64,000 bases of DNA from Desulfovibrio legallii (GCF_900102485.1 NZ_FNBX01000001.1:1-64000), one strand, 5' to 3'. Numbered from the stretch's first letter, positions 8,168-16,742 are shown. Notes: generated from the letters alone by a model not told the origin. Program-made: numbers and translations.

Positions 8168-9508
8168 CTACAGAAAGGTTCTGGGCAGGTACATGGCAAT
8201 GTCCGGAAAGAGCATCACCAGAATCAGCCCTACCACCATGATAATGACCATGGGGACAATGGAGCTGTAAATGTCCGCAAGGCTCACGCCCTTGGGGGCC
8301 ATGGCCTTCATGAGAAAGAGGTTGTAGCCGAAGGGCGGCGTCATGTAGGCGATCTGGCAGGTGATGGTATAGAGCACGCCGTACCAGATGGGGTCGAAGC
8401 CCAAAGACTTGACCAGCGGGATATACAGGGGGGCCACGATAACCAGCATGGCCGTGTCGTCCAGAAACATGCCCATGAGCAGGTAGGAAAGCTGCATAAC
8501 AATGAGCACGCCCCAGGGGCTCAGGTGCCAGCCCTCAAGAAAGAGCTTTTTGATGGCGTGCACCGCGCCCAGGCCGTCGAAGACCGAGCTGAAGCAAAGC
8601 GCGGCCATAATGACCCACATAAACATGCAGCTCACGCTCAGGGTCTGCACCAGCACCACCCGCATGACCCTGGCATTGAGCCGCCGCTTGACCAGTGCGG
8701 CCAGGGTAGCCACCAGCGCGCCCACGGCGGAGCTTTCCACCAGGCTGGTAATGCCGGTCATAAACGCGCCCGTCACAGAAAATATGATGGCCAGAGGCAG
8801 CAGCCCGGCCCAGAGCAGCCGCCGTTTTTCCTTGGGGCTGATGGCGGCCAGCTCCTCCTTGGGCAAGGCCGGCCCCATCTTGGGGTTGAGCTTGCAGCGG
8901 ATGACGATGTAGCCGATGAGCATGACTGCGAACATAAGCGCAGGGCCGATGCCAGCCATCCACAGGTTGCTGACGGGCTGGCGGGCAATCATGCCGTAGA
9001 GCACCAGCACTACGCTGGGCGGCATCATAATGCCCAGCGAGCTGCCCGCCTGAATGACGCCCGTAACCATGCGCTTGTCGTAGCCGCGCTTGAGCATCTC
9101 CGGCATGGCAATGGTGGCGCCGATGGCCATGCCCGCCACGCTCAGACCGTTCATGGCCGAAATAGCCACCATCAACACCACCGTGCCGATGGCCAGACCG
9201 CCGGGCAAAGGGCCCATCCAGACGTGGAACATGCGGTAGAGGTCGTTGGCGATGCCGGTTTCCGAAAGCATGTAGCCCATGTAAATGAACAGGGGCAGGG
9301 TGATCATGGGGAACCACTTCATGAGCGTGATGCTGGCGTTAAACGCCATCTGCGATCCGCCCGTGCCCCACAAAAACACGGCCGCCACGGCGCCCACAAA
9401 GCCGATGGCCGCAAAAACGCGCTGCCCGGTGAGCATCAGCATGCCCATAGATGCAAAAAGCAACAGGGCTATGCTCTCGTGAGAAAGAGTAAACGTCAGG
9501 TCAAACAT
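8168..9508 (-). CDS. dctM: TRAP transporter large membrane subunit (DctM family)
   Basis: 446 residues with about 12-13 hydrophobic segments, the size and profile of TRAP DctM proteins that couple sodium gradient to solute import. Family features: PLFIYMGYML near residue 75, AISAMNGLSVAGMAIG about 137-152, GIMMPPSVVLVLYGMIA about 176-192. Start: two ATGs occur (9517 and 9508); AAAGGA is well placed for 9508 and too close for 9517. The gene lies between dctQ and eutB on one transcript, which suggests ethanolamine or a precursor as the solute. Confidence 0.93.
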   Translation of the reverse strand: MFDLTFTLSHESIALLLFASMGMLMLTGQRVFAAIGFVGAVAAVFLWGTGGSQMAFNASITLMKWFPMITLPLFIYMGYMLSETGIANDLYRMFHVWMGPLPGGLAIGTVVLMVAISAMNGLSVAGMAIGATIAMPEMLKRGYDKRMVTGVIQAGSSLGIMMPPSVVLVLYGMIARQPVSNLWMAGIGPALMFAVMLIGYIVIRCKLNPKMGPALPKEELAAISPKEKRRLLWAGLLPLAIIFSVTGAFMTGITSLVESSAVGALVATLAALVKRRLNARVMRVVLVQTLSVSCMFMWVIMAALCFSSVFDGLGAVHAIKKLFLEGWHLSPWGVLIVMQLSYLLMGMFLDDTAMLVIVAPLYIPLVKSLGFDPIWYGVLYTITCQIAYMTPPFGYNLFLMKAMAPKGVSLADIYSSIVPMVIIMVVGLILVMLFPDIAMYLPRTFL

Positions 9509-9538
9509 GGTTCGCATCCTTTACCGGGCAGCGGAAAT

Positions 9539-9564
9539 GCCCGGCCGCCCTGCGGCGGCCGGGC
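9539..9564. other. Intercistronic hairpin between dctQ and dctM
   Basis: An 11-bp perfect GC stem (GCCCGGCCGCC with its complement) around a 4-base loop sits between the dctQ stop and the dctM start. There is no T-run, so it is more likely an mRNA stability or processing element than a terminator. Confidence 0.5.
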
Positions 9565-9579
9565 CAAGGGTGAACAACA

Positions 9580-10224
9580 TCAGCGCGCATTCTTGAGCGC
9601 CGCCGGGACCAGGTCTGCGGCAGCCATGCCCGCGGCAAAGCCCGCGTCCTTTGCTTCGGCGGGGTCGGGCTCAAGGCTGCCGTTTTCCACAATAAGGCGT
9701 TCCGGAATGTTTTCTTCAATCATCAGGCCCCTGGAACGCGCCACAGCCTTGAAAAATTCAGAAAAGGCCTGCAGCAGGGTCAAAAAAATGCCCACGGCCA
9801 TAATGGTCTTAATGGGGGCCAGGGCCGGAGCCCAGGCGGAATTGTTGTGCTGGTCAAACTCAATGGAGTACCAGGTGCTGGAAAGGCAGCCGTAGAAGAG
9901 CAACCCCAGATAGACGATAAGGAAAAACGACGTGAACACGTCCATCCTGGCCTGCTTGCGCCAGGGCCAGCGCCCGTAGAAGACGTCCATGCGCACATGG
10001 GAGTTGATCAGGAGGGCAAAACCGCCACCCAGAACATAGTACACCACCATGCAGAACTGGGCCATCTCCACGCCCCAGATGACGGGATTGTCGAAGAAGT
10101 ACCTGGAGGCCGCCGAATAGAGCAAAATGCCCATCATGACAAAGACGAGATAGAGCGTGATGCGCCCCACCAACCGGTTTACAGCGTCCACATAGCGGAC
10201 GAAAAGTTTGATGCAGCTGGGCAT
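9580..10224 (-). CDS. dctQ: TRAP transporter small membrane subunit (DctQ family)
   Basis: 214 residues with four hydrophobic segments (ITLYLVFVMMGILLYSAA, CMVVYYVLGGGFALLI, FFLIVYLGLLFYGC, MAVGIFLTLLQAF), typical of DctQ. The tripartite-family motif of a charged segment HVRMDVFYGRW follows TM2. A hydrophilic C-terminal tail of about 50 residues is longer than usual. ATG 10222-10224 has GGAGG upstream; the longer frame to 10344 overlaps dctP and is rejected. Works with DctM and DctP. Confidence 0.92.
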   Translation of the reverse strand: MPSCIKLFVRYVDAVNRLVGRITLYLVFVMMGILLYSAASRYFFDNPVIWGVEMAQFCMVVYYVLGGGFALLINSHVRMDVFYGRWPWRKQARMDVFTSFFLIVYLGLLFYGCLSSTWYSIEFDQHNNSAWAPALAPIKTIMAVGIFLTLLQAFSEFFKAVARSRGLMIEENIPERLIVENGSLEPDPAEAKDAGFAAGMAAADLVPAALKNAR

Positions 10225-10257
10225 GACAACCTCCGTAACAACAGTTTTGGCGACGCC

Positions 10258-10285
10258 CCCGCGCGGAGGACACGCGCCGCGCGGG
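10258..10285. other. Intercistronic hairpin between dctP and dctQ
   Basis: CCCGCGCGG pairs with CCGCGCGGG around a 10-base loop just after the dctP stop. No T-run follows. Such hairpins after binding-protein genes commonly favour higher expression of the binding protein than of the membrane subunits. Confidence 0.5.
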
Positions 10286-10303
10286 CAGCGCCGCCGCACA
10301 GGA

Positions 10304-11359
10304 TCAGTAGCGGTAAGGCCGCCCGGCCTTGACCATTTCGGCATTGTACTTTTTAAGAATGTCCACCACCTTGGCGCAACGCGGGCTTTTCTTGGCCGTT
10401 TCGTCCCAGAACTTGTGGGCGGCCGCTTCCACCGTGGCCCATTCGGCGTCGGGGATGGAGGTCATCTCCATCTTGCCGCCGTTAACGCGGTAGTGCGCCT
10501 CGCCCCACCAGTACCAGTGCTGCCGGTAGTAGTGCGAGCTGTCGCAGGTGAGCTGGAACAGGGTTTTAAGGTGCTCCGGCAGCGCCGCCCATTTTTTGCT
10601 GTTGGCGAAGTAGGAGCCGATCCACGCGCCGCAGATGTTGTTGGTAAGGTAATACTTGCACTGCTCGGCCCAGCCGGAGGTATAATCCTCGGTGATGCCG
10701 GACCAGCACACGCCGTCCAGCTCGCCCGTCTGCAGGGCCACCTGAATGTCTTCCCAGGGCAGGCTCACGGGCACCACGCCAAACTGGCTCATAAATTTGC
10801 CGCCCGTGGGGAAGGAAAACACCCGCTTGCCCTTAAGGTCGGCCAGGCTGCGGATAGGCTTGGTGGTGGCGAAGTTGCAGGGATCCCAGGAGCCCGCGCC
10901 CAGCCATTCCACGCCCTTGATCTCGGCGTAGGCCTCCTTCCAGATTTTGTTCAGGCCCCAGTGCTCGAACAGCGCGGGCACGTCCAGAGAATAGCGGGTG
11001 GCAAAGGGAAAATACGCGCCGAAAATGGCCACGTCCGCCGGGGAGGCCATGGAGTCCTCGTCGCACTGGGCGGCGTCGATAGTGCCGTTCTGCACGGCGC
11101 GGAAAAGCTCGCTGGTGGGCACCAGCTGGTCGGAGGTGTAGAGCTCAATGACCATTTCCCCGTTGGCGGCCTTATTGAAGGCGTCAATCTGGGGTTTGAT
11201 CACGTGCTCGGCCAGGGCGGCCCCGGCATAAGTCTGCATGCGCCACTTGATGGGCGCTTTGGCAGCCCGGCTTTCCGCGGCCTGCAGCACGCCCGTGGTG
11301 GCGGCCACAGCCGCCGTGGCTCCGATGCCCGCCTTGCGTAAAAATTCCCTTCGTTGCAT
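10304..11359 (-). CDS. dctP: TRAP transporter periplasmic binding protein (DctP family), Tat-type signal
   Basis: 351 residues. N-terminus MQRREFLRKAGIGATAAVAA is a twin-arginine signal (RREFLRK), expected for this TRAP subfamily. The mature part begins near APIKWRMQTYAG and shows PWEDIQVALQTGELDGVCW about 215-235, a conserved DctP block. It captures the solute in the periplasm for DctQM. ATG 11357-11359 has GGAGGG upstream. First gene of the operon. The ligand is not readable from sequence; cotranscription with eutBC suggests ethanolamine, although most DctP proteins bind carboxylates. Confidence 0.92.
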   Translation of the reverse strand: MQRREFLRKAGIGATAAVAATTGVLQAAESRAAKAPIKWRMQTYAGAALAEHVIKPQIDAFNKAANGEMVIELYTSDQLVPTSELFRAVQNGTIDAAQCDEDSMASPADVAIFGAYFPFATRYSLDVPALFEHWGLNKIWKEAYAEIKGVEWLGAGSWDPCNFATTKPIRSLADLKGKRVFSFPTGGKFMSQFGVVPVSLPWEDIQVALQTGELDGVCWSGITEDYTSGWAEQCKYYLTNNICGAWIGSYFANSKKWAALPEHLKTLFQLTCDSSHYYRQHWYWWGEAHYRVNGGKMEMTSIPDAEWATVEAAAHKFWDETAKKSPRCAKVVDILKKYNAEMVKAGRPYRY

Positions 11360-11389
11360 GTCCACCCTCCTTGGGGCAAGCTGAGATAC

Positions 11390-11435
11390 AAAAAAGGCCG
11401 CATGGTCTGCGGCCCCAACAGCCGCGTAACGGCTG
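11390..11435 (-). promoter_or_regulatory. Candidate transcription attenuator in the dctP leader
   Basis: Read on the minus strand, the leader holds hairpin 1 (CAGCCG/CGGCUG, 11419-11435), then a 7-bp hairpin (GGCCGCA/UGCGGCC, 11396-11414) followed by six U, which is a textbook intrinsic terminator placed before the ribosome binding site. The 3' arm of hairpin 1 (GCGGC) can instead pair with the 5' arm of the terminator (GCCGC), giving the mutually exclusive 1:2, 2:3, 3:4 layout of attenuators. The trigger is unknown. Confidence 0.65.
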
Positions 11436-11469
11436 CAACAGCACTTTGCCATCGTCTGACCTCATGTTA

Positions 11470-11485
11470 AGCAAGAGCGGTGCCA
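11470..11485 (-). promoter_or_regulatory. Sigma54 (RpoN) promoter of the dctPQM-eutBC operon
   Basis: The minus strand reads TGGCAC, five bases, TTGCT, an exact match to the -24/-12 consensus. It predicts a start near 11458-11460 and a leader of about 100 bases carrying the attenuator. Sigma54 promoters need an enhancer-binding activator; none is encoded in the window next to the operon. Confidence 0.85.
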
Positions 11486-11649
11486 AAAGGACTCCTCTGG
11501 AATTTTTTCATATACTATACTAAAATAATTAATTATTTTTTTACAGTTCCAACCAAAACCGGTGCGGCCCCCTCCCAAAGCAAAACAAAATTGTCTCACA
11601 ATCTTTTCCAAGTGGGCCCACACGAAGCCGCTCCCCCCGGTTCCAGACC

Positions 11650-11669
11650 GTAAATTTTATATAATTTAC
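11650..11669. promoter_or_regulatory. AT-rich palindrome upstream of the sigma54 promoter
   Basis: GTAAATT and AATTTAC are perfect inverted arms around six bases, about 190 bases upstream of the predicted start. Position and symmetry suit an enhancer-binding-protein site, but this is a guess from layout. The surrounding 11486-11728 is AT-rich and holds no gene. Confidence 0.35.
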
Positions 11670-11728
11670 TGGTATAATTAATTTAAATTGTAAAAAATCA
11701 ATGATACAAAATTGTTTGTGCGCCCAAC

Positions 11729-11761
11729 AAAAAAGCCCCGCCAAGGCGGGGCCATAAAAAA
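11729..11761. terminator. Terminator after the lipoate ligase gene (bidirectional form)
   Basis: GCCCCGCC and GGCGGGGC pair around two bases with A-runs on the left and right, giving T-runs on the minus strand for lplA transcripts. It separates lplA from the eut operon, so the latter needs its own promoter. Confidence 0.8.
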
Positions 11762-11864
11762 CAGCTATTCTTTTCAAGAAAATACGAATCTATTCTGCTG
11801 CAGCCCAGCCCTGCGCGCACAAGCGCGATCAGCAGCTCCGGGCCTGGGCCTGGTGCGCCCCAGG

Positions 11865-12842
11865 TCAGAACAGGCAGTCCAGAAATGTTTCCAGGTCCAC
11901 GCCCTGGAGGTAGGCGTTCAAGTCCACCGCGTGCAGGCGGGCGGCCAGCACCTGGCGGTCGTGTTTGCAGCCTGCAAGCAAGGCTTCCAGCTCGCCCACA
12001 TCCCGCACGCCGAAATAGTCGCCAAACAACCGCACCCCCGCAATAACGCCGCCCCGCACGTCCAGGCGCACGTCCAGCACGCCGCCGGGGGTGCGGGCGG
12101 CCCTGGCAAAGCCGTAATCGGGCGAAAAGCCGAAATTCCAGTCCCAGGAGCGGTATTTTTCTTCCGCCAGGGCCTCAATGGCGGCCTGTTCCTCCGCGCT
12201 CAGGCTGGCGTCCGCCGCCGGGCCTTCGCCGGCCATATAGCGCAGCAGGTAGGCGATAAAGTCTTCAATGCTCATGGGCTGCGGCAAAAAATCCGCAATG
12301 TTGCCCACGCGGCTGCGCACGCTTTTTACGGCCTTGTCGCTGTATTTGGCCTGGCCCGGTCTGAGCGCGCCGGAGATGTCCTCAATGTTGGAGGCAAAAA
12401 GAAGCGTGCCGTGGTGCAGCACCCTGTCCTTGTGCACATGCTGGGCGTTGCCGGAAACCTTTCTGCCCCGGACCACCATATCGTTGCGGCCGTTGAATTC
12501 GCACGGCACGCCCAGGGCGTTAAGGGCCGCCACCATGGGGGCGGCGAAGCGCCGGAAGTCCAGCTGGCTGACCACGTTGTTCAGGCTGATGAAGGTAAAA
12601 TTGAGGTTGCCCAGATCGTGGAACACGGCCCCCCCGCCCGTAAGCCGCCGCACCACGGGAATGTGCCGCTCCAGAACAAAGGATTCGTTGATTTCGGCCA
12701 GGGTATTCTGGTTGCGGCCCACAATGACGGCCTTGTCGTTGCGCCAGAGCATGAAGACGTCTGTGGTCGTGTGGTGCAGCAGCCAGTCTTCGGCGGCCAG
12801 ATTGAAGGCGGGGTCCAGGGAAGGATTGTACAGAATGCGCAT
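11865..12842 (-). CDS. lplA: Lipoate-protein ligase A
   Basis: 325 residues. Attaches lipoate, through lipoyl-AMP, to lipoyl domains such as glycine cleavage H protein. Family motifs: RRLTGGGAVFHD at about 72-83 (lipoate-binding loop), KVSGNAQ about 142-148 with the catalytic Lys, and LHHGTLLFASN shortly after. The C-terminal accessory domain is present. ATG 12840-12842 has GAGGAG upstream; the frame extending to 12965 lacks homology. Monocistronic, with its own terminator. Confidence 0.92.
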   Translation of the reverse strand: MRILYNPSLDPAFNLAAEDWLLHHTTTDVFMLWRNDKAVIVGRNQNTLAEINESFVLERHIPVVRRLTGGGAVFHDLGNLNFTFISLNNVVSQLDFRRFAAPMVAALNALGVPCEFNGRNDMVVRGRKVSGNAQHVHKDRVLHHGTLLFASNIEDISGALRPGQAKYSDKAVKSVRSRVGNIADFLPQPMSIEDFIAYLLRYMAGEGPAADASLSAEEQAAIEALAEEKYRSWDWNFGFSPDYGFARAARTPGGVLDVRLDVRGGVIAGVRLFGDYFGVRDVGELEALLAGCKHDRQVLAARLHAVDLNAYLQGVDLETFLDCLF

Positions 12843-13011
12843 GCGACTCCTCGGCTGTGGAACATGGGCCTGCGCGGCCAGACGCGCCGGTTCCGGAAGG
12901 CATACACCAGAAGGCCCGGCTTTGTCAGCCGGGTCCACGCCCGCATTCTGCGCGGGGCCCCGCACATCATCCCAGGAGCCTGCCGCATCGCAGGACCGCC
13001 GCGGCGCGCAG

Positions 13012-13039
13012 CCCCCTCCGCCCTGGTGGACGGAGGGGG
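13012..13039. terminator. Stable hairpin after the catalase gene
   Basis: CCCCCTCCG and CGGAGGGGG form a 9-bp stem around 10 bases, 20 bases past the katA stop. There is no T-run, so termination would be atypical; it may instead protect the mRNA end. Confidence 0.4.
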
Positions 13040-13058
13040 GCGAGGAGCAGATTACAGA

Positions 13059-14513
13059 TCAGATTTCAGTTTCAGGAATGCCCAGGGCCCTGGCCACGCC
13101 CGCGCCGTAGGCCGGATCCGCCTTGGCGCAGTGCCGCACATGGCGCAGCTGGATTTCCTTGGGCACGCCCGCCATGGCCCGGGCCGTATTGCCGAACAGG
13201 GCCTCCTGCTGCTCCGGGCTCATGACCCGGAAAAGCCTGCCCGGCTGCTCAAAGTAGTCCGCATCGTCGCAGGGGAAGGGCCAATGGTCCGCATCGCCTT
13301 CAATTTTGAGCGGCGGTTCGGCCTGGTGCGGATTTTCCTGCCACACGCCGTGGCTGTTGGGTTCGTAGTTGGTCAGGCCGCCGTAGTTGCCGTCCACCCG
13401 CATCTGGCCATCGCGGTGGTAGCTGTGGAAGGGGCAACGCGCCTTGTTCACCGGGATGAGGTGGTGGTTCACGCCCAGGCGGTAGCGCTGGGCGTCGCCA
13501 TACGAGAACAAACGGCCCTGCAGCATCTTGTCCGGAGAAAAACCGATGCCCGGCACGACGTTGGCCGGATTAAAGGCGGCCTGCTCCACCTCGGCGAAGT
13601 AGTTTTCCGGATTGCGGTTCAGCTCCAGCACGCCCACTTCCAGCATGGGGCAGTCCTTGTGATACCAGACCTTGGTCAGGTCAAAGGGATGGTAGGGCAG
13701 CCTGGCGGCTTCTTCTTCGGGCATGACCTGCACGTACATGGTCCAGCGGGGGAAATCCCCTTTTTCGATATGTTCAAAAAGGTCGCGCTGGTGGCTGTCT
13801 CGGTCGCGGCCCACCAGATCCTGGGCTTCGGCGTCGGTAAGGTTTTTGATGCCTTGCTGCGTCTTGAAGTGGAATTTGACCCAAAAGCGTTCATTATCTT
13901 TATTGACAAAGCTGAAGGTGTGGCTGCCGAAGCCGTGCATGTGCCGGTAGGAGGCGGGGATGCCCCGGTCGCTCATGACCACGGTCACCTGGTGCAGGGC
14001 CTCAGGCAGCAGGGTCCAGAAATCCCAGTTGTCCGTATTGCTGTGCATGTTGGTGCGCGGGTTGCGCTTAACCACATGATTGAGATCGGGGAATTTCAAC
14101 GGATCGCGCAAAAAAAAGACGGGCGTGTTGTTGCCCACCAGATCCCAGTTGCCTTCATCCGTATAGAATTTGAGGGCAAAACCGCGGATGTCGCGTTCGG
14201 CGTCGGCCGCGCCGCGCTCTCCGGCTACGGTGGAGAAGCGGGCAAAGAGCTCCGTCTTTTTGCCCACCTGAGAAAACATGGAAGCGCGCGTGTATCTGGT
14301 GACGTCATGGGTGACGGTAAACGTGCCGTAGGCCCCGGAACCCTTGGCGTGCATGCGCCGCTCAGGAATGACCTCGCGGTCGAAATGGGCCAGCTTTTCC
14401 AGAAACCAGACGTCCTGCAAAAGCATGGGGCCCCGCGCCCCTGCGGTAAGCACACGGTTGTTGTCCGCTACGGGAGCGCCGGCGTTGGTGGTGAGCTTGG
14501 GATGTTGCGGCAT
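13059..14513 (-). CDS. katA: Monofunctional heme catalase
   Basis: 484 residues, a small-subunit clade catalase that converts hydrogen peroxide to water and oxygen. Family features: [13 protein letters not shown] start, the distal His region ([20 protein letters not shown] about 53-72), Asn region [14 protein letters not shown] about 133-146, and the proximal heme-ligand motif [14 protein letters not shown] about 340-353 with Tyr. ATG 14511-14513 has AAGGAGA upstream. The promoter region carries PerR/Fur-like palindromes, so peroxide induction is likely. Useful to an anaerobe exposed to air. Confidence 0.96.
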   Translation of the reverse strand: MPQHPKLTTNAGAPVADNNRVLTAGARGPMLLQDVWFLEKLAHFDREVIPERRMHAKGSGAYGTFTVTHDVTRYTRASMFSQVGKKTELFARFSTVAGERGAADAERDIRGFALKFYTDEGNWDLVGNNTPVFFLRDPLKFPDLNHVVKRNPRTNMHSNTDNWDFWTLLPEALHQVTVVMSDRGIPASYRHMHGFGSHTFSFVNKDNERFWVKFHFKTQQGIKNLTDAEAQDLVGRDRDSHQRDLFEHIEKGDFPRWTMYVQVMPEEEAARLPYHPFDLTKVWYHKDCPMLEVGVLELNRNPENYFAEVEQAAFNPANVVPGIGFSPDKMLQGRLFSYGDAQRYRLGVNHHLIPVNKARCPFHSYHRDGQMRVDGNYGGLTNYEPNSHGVWQENPHQAEPPLKIEGDADHWPFPCDDADYFEQPGRLFRVMSPEQQEALFGNTARAMAGVPKEIQLRHVRHCAKADPAYGAGVARALGIPETEI

Positions 14514-14607
14514 GGCTCGTCTCCTTGGGTTAAAGGTGAAATCCAAGGGAAGGCGGCTCGTGCGCCCTCTTGTGAACCGCACTATGACACGGCCCACAAA
14601 TTTTGTA

Positions 14608-14643
14608 AATAGTAATTATTACTATTTCTAATAGTTAGACTAT
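14608..14643. promoter_or_regulatory. Two PerR/Fur-like palindromes upstream of katA
   Basis: Bases 14608-14626 form a perfect 9-1-9 inverted repeat (AATAGTAAT / ATTACTATT), agreeing at 11 of 15 positions with the PerR box. A second shorter palindrome, ATAGT-TAG-ACTAT, is at 14631-14643. They lie about 95-130 bases before the katA start. The identity of the binder is inferred. Confidence 0.55.
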
Positions 14644-14677
14644 CCTACTGTAATATTGTGAAATAATAGTTTCTATA

Positions 14678-15394
14678 TCATGGCTGGGCAACGGGTTTGC
14701 GGCTGCGCTGGATAGGCTTGCCGAGGCCCATGCTTTCTGCCGTGCGGACTACCTCTTCGGCCCGGGCTGGATCGCCGCGCAGCAGCACCAGCACCACATA
14801 GAGCTTGCCGGAGCGCTCCATGCGGGTGCGCAGGCCACGGCCCTCCAGACGTTGCCGCAGGCCGTCCACGCTATCCTCATCCTTAAAGGCCCCCACCTGA
14901 AAAACGTAGTCGGACATGCCGCCGCCGGGCGCAAGAGGCTGTACCGCGGCTGGCGCGGCGGCGGGAGCCGGGCTCTGCGGCGCGGCAGGCGGCGCAGCGG
15001 GTTGCGCGGGGGCCGCGCCCGGAGCTGCGGCGGCAACAGGCGCACGGGGCGCTGCCGCGGGTTTGGCCGGGGGCAGGCTCTCCCCCCGCAGCACGCGGGC
15101 AAAACGCAGATCTTCCGCCGCCAGAATGCCTTGGTCCGCGCCCGGTTCCGCAGCGGGGGCATTTTCGCCGTTCTTGCCCTCCCCGGCGTCATCGGCAGCC
15201 GCCTGCCGCGCCGCCTGCGCCTGCACAGCCAGGCTGCGCCAGGTGGCCCGCCCGCTCATGACGCCGCCCAGATACGCCAGAACCACGGCCGCCGCCAGCA
15301 AAAAACACGCCGCCACCACGGCGGCGGGGCGCAGGCAGAGACAGGGTTTGGGTTCGGCGGGGGCGTTTCGGGATGCGGGGACGACCTGAGGCAT
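14678..15394 (-). CDS. SPOR-domain envelope protein
   Basis: 238 residues: cytoplasmic tail of about 25, one membrane segment (AAVVAACFLLAAAVVLAYLGG), a Pro/Ala-rich periplasmic linker (about 75-155), and a C-terminal SPOR domain (about 157-230; DYVFQVGAFKDEDSVDGLRQ). SPOR domains bind denuded peptidoglycan glycans at division sites, so a role in cell division or envelope remodelling is likely. ATG 15392-15394 has AGGAGA upstream. It sits upstream of katA in the same direction but 164 bases away, so probably a separate transcript. Confidence 0.8.
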   Translation of the reverse strand: MPQVVPASRNAPAEPKPCLCLRPAAVVAACFLLAAAVVLAYLGGVMSGRATWRSLAVQAQAARQAAADDAGEGKNGENAPAAEPGADQGILAAEDLRFARVLRGESLPPAKPAAAPRAPVAAAAPGAAPAQPAAPPAAPQSPAPAAAPAAVQPLAPGGGMSDYVFQVGAFKDEDSVDGLRQRLEGRGLRTRMERSGKLYVVLVLLRGDPARAEEVVRTAESMGLGKPIQRSRKPVAQP

Positions 15395-15608
15395 GATTTC
15401 TCCTGAAAAAGCAGTGTACACCTGTTCCGGGGCGCGGGGCTTTCCGGCAGGCCAGAGGCCGCGCCGCTCCCGCAGCGTCATAAACCATAGCAGTCCCGGC
15501 CCCAGGCGTAAAGGCCCGACGCTGCGGCGGCGCGCTTGCGGACGGGGCCGCCGCTCTGGTATGCTGCACCCAGTTCACGGCCCGTGTGGCCGTTCAAGGA
15601 GTGCCTTC

Positions 15609-16598
15609 ATGCCCTGCCGCCGTTTCCGCCTTCCGTTGTTGCCGCTTCTGGCCCTGCTTTTGCCGCTCTGCACGCTCAGCACGGGCAACGCGGCCAGAGC
15701 GAACCCGACGGGCGAGCGGCCGCCGCAGTTGCTGCGCATTGTCAACAACACCGGCGCGGATGTGCTGAACCTGTGCTTTACCCGCCAGGGGCGGACGCAG
15801 TATGTGCGCCTGGATATGCCCCCGCACGGCAATGACATGGTGGAAAACCCCGGCGGTTCAGCGGATCTGCGCGTGGACACGGGCCTGGCGCTCTGGCGCT
15901 TTGCGGCCGTGCCCCTGGGCAAGGCCCGCGCCCTGACCTTCGACAGCGGCGAACCGCCGGCCCTGACGGTGGCCCTGCGGCCTGAAGGGCAACGCCGCAT
16001 TGCAGGAAGCGTCACTCCGCTTCTACCCGGGCCGGAGCACGGCCCCGTGTGCCACCTGGATCAGTTCCGCCCCGGCATGACCATGCGGGAAGTGTGCGCC
16101 CTGCTGGATCCGCACCCGCCGCGCGACGACAACGACGCCGTGCTTACCAGCCTGGGCTTTGCCGGCATGGTCTGGGCGGCGCGCCTTTCGCCGGGCACGG
16201 AAGATTCCGGCGGCGTGGGCACGGACAGGCTGGACCATATGGAGCTGCGCCGCCCCCTGGACGCGCCCACGCTGGACAAGCTGCTCAAGACGCTCTACGC
16301 GCAGGGCTACGCGCCCTGGCAGGCGGAACTGCCGGGCCTGGACATGAATTTTACGGAGATGACAGGCCGCAGCGCCGAGCGCCCCACCGCCCTGCTGCGC
16401 CGCACGGTGGACGACTTTCTGGCCGCGGGCGCGGGCGAGGCCACGATTATGCTGGCCCCCCAGAAACTTTTGCCCGTGCTGGACGACGCGGACGCGCCCC
16501 ACGGCGACGTGCAGCTTTTTACCCTGACCCTGCGCTGCATCTCCAGAACCCTTATTGTGGACGTAGCCGCCTACCAGGGCAGCGAGGGCGGACGATAA
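15609..16598 (+). CDS. Secreted protein of unknown function
   Basis: 329 residues. A signal peptide is clear (RRFRLPLLPLLALLLPLC, cleavage likely after GNAARA). ATG at 15609 has AAGGAG upstream; a longer frame begins at 15393 but overlaps the divergent SPOR gene. The first 120 mature residues look beta-rich with RIVNNTGADVLNLCF, reminiscent of small domains seen in secreted proteins, but I do not recognise a family. Two Cys in each half may form disulfides. Divergent from the SPOR gene and followed by a dispersed repeat and terminator. Confidence 0.7.
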   Translation: MPCRRFRLPLLPLLALLLPLCTLSTGNAARANPTGERPPQLLRIVNNTGADVLNLCFTRQGRTQYVRLDMPPHGNDMVENPGGSADLRVDTGLALWRFAAVPLGKARALTFDSGEPPALTVALRPEGQRRIAGSVTPLLPGPEHGPVCHLDQFRPGMTMREVCALLDPHPPRDDNDAVLTSLGFAGMVWAARLSPGTEDSGGVGTDRLDHMELRRPLDAPTLDKLLKTLYAQGYAPWQAELPGLDMNFTEMTGRSAERPTALLRRTVDDFLAAGAGEATIMLAPQKLLPVLDDADAPHGDVQLFTLTLRCISRTLIVDVAAYQGSEGGR

Positions 16599-16600
16599 GG

Positions 16601-16742
16601 CGTTTCAGCTTTGAAATGCCCTGGCCGGCGGCGTGAGCAGACGCCCGCCGTGGAGGCCTAAGTACAATTTATTTGCGCCGTTAAACTCCGAAGCGAGCGT
16701 GCCTCCACGTTGAGCATGCTCATTCTTAACGCTAATCTGCTC
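16601..16742 (+). repeat. Dispersed convergent-gap repeat, copy A
   Basis: Matches the other five copies in the window over about 140 bases: degenerate head palindrome (16601-16620), GTGAGCAGACGCCCGCCGTG, ATTTGCGC, CGAAGCGAGCGTGCC, TTGAGCATGC and the tail TAATCTGCTC. It lies between the stop of the secreted-protein gene and hypB, which converge. Confidence 0.75.

Noticed and set aside
6866..9895. Open frame of more than 1000 codons on the plus strand opposite eutB and the TRAP genes
   Set aside because: It is antisense to well-supported genes, His/Gly/Gln-rich and without recognisable domains; long antisense frames are expected at this GC content. The same applies to 41309-44572, 32007-35114, 11712-14612 and others.
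11390..11460. ANTAR (EutV-type) target hairpins in the dctP leader
   Set aside because: The two hairpins lack the six-base loops with A at position 1 and G at position 4.
11360..11728. Cobalamin riboswitch before the eut operon
   Set aside because: Expected for an AdoCbl enzyme, but I find no conserved B12-box-like sequence; the leader is only about 100 bases long from the sigma54 start.
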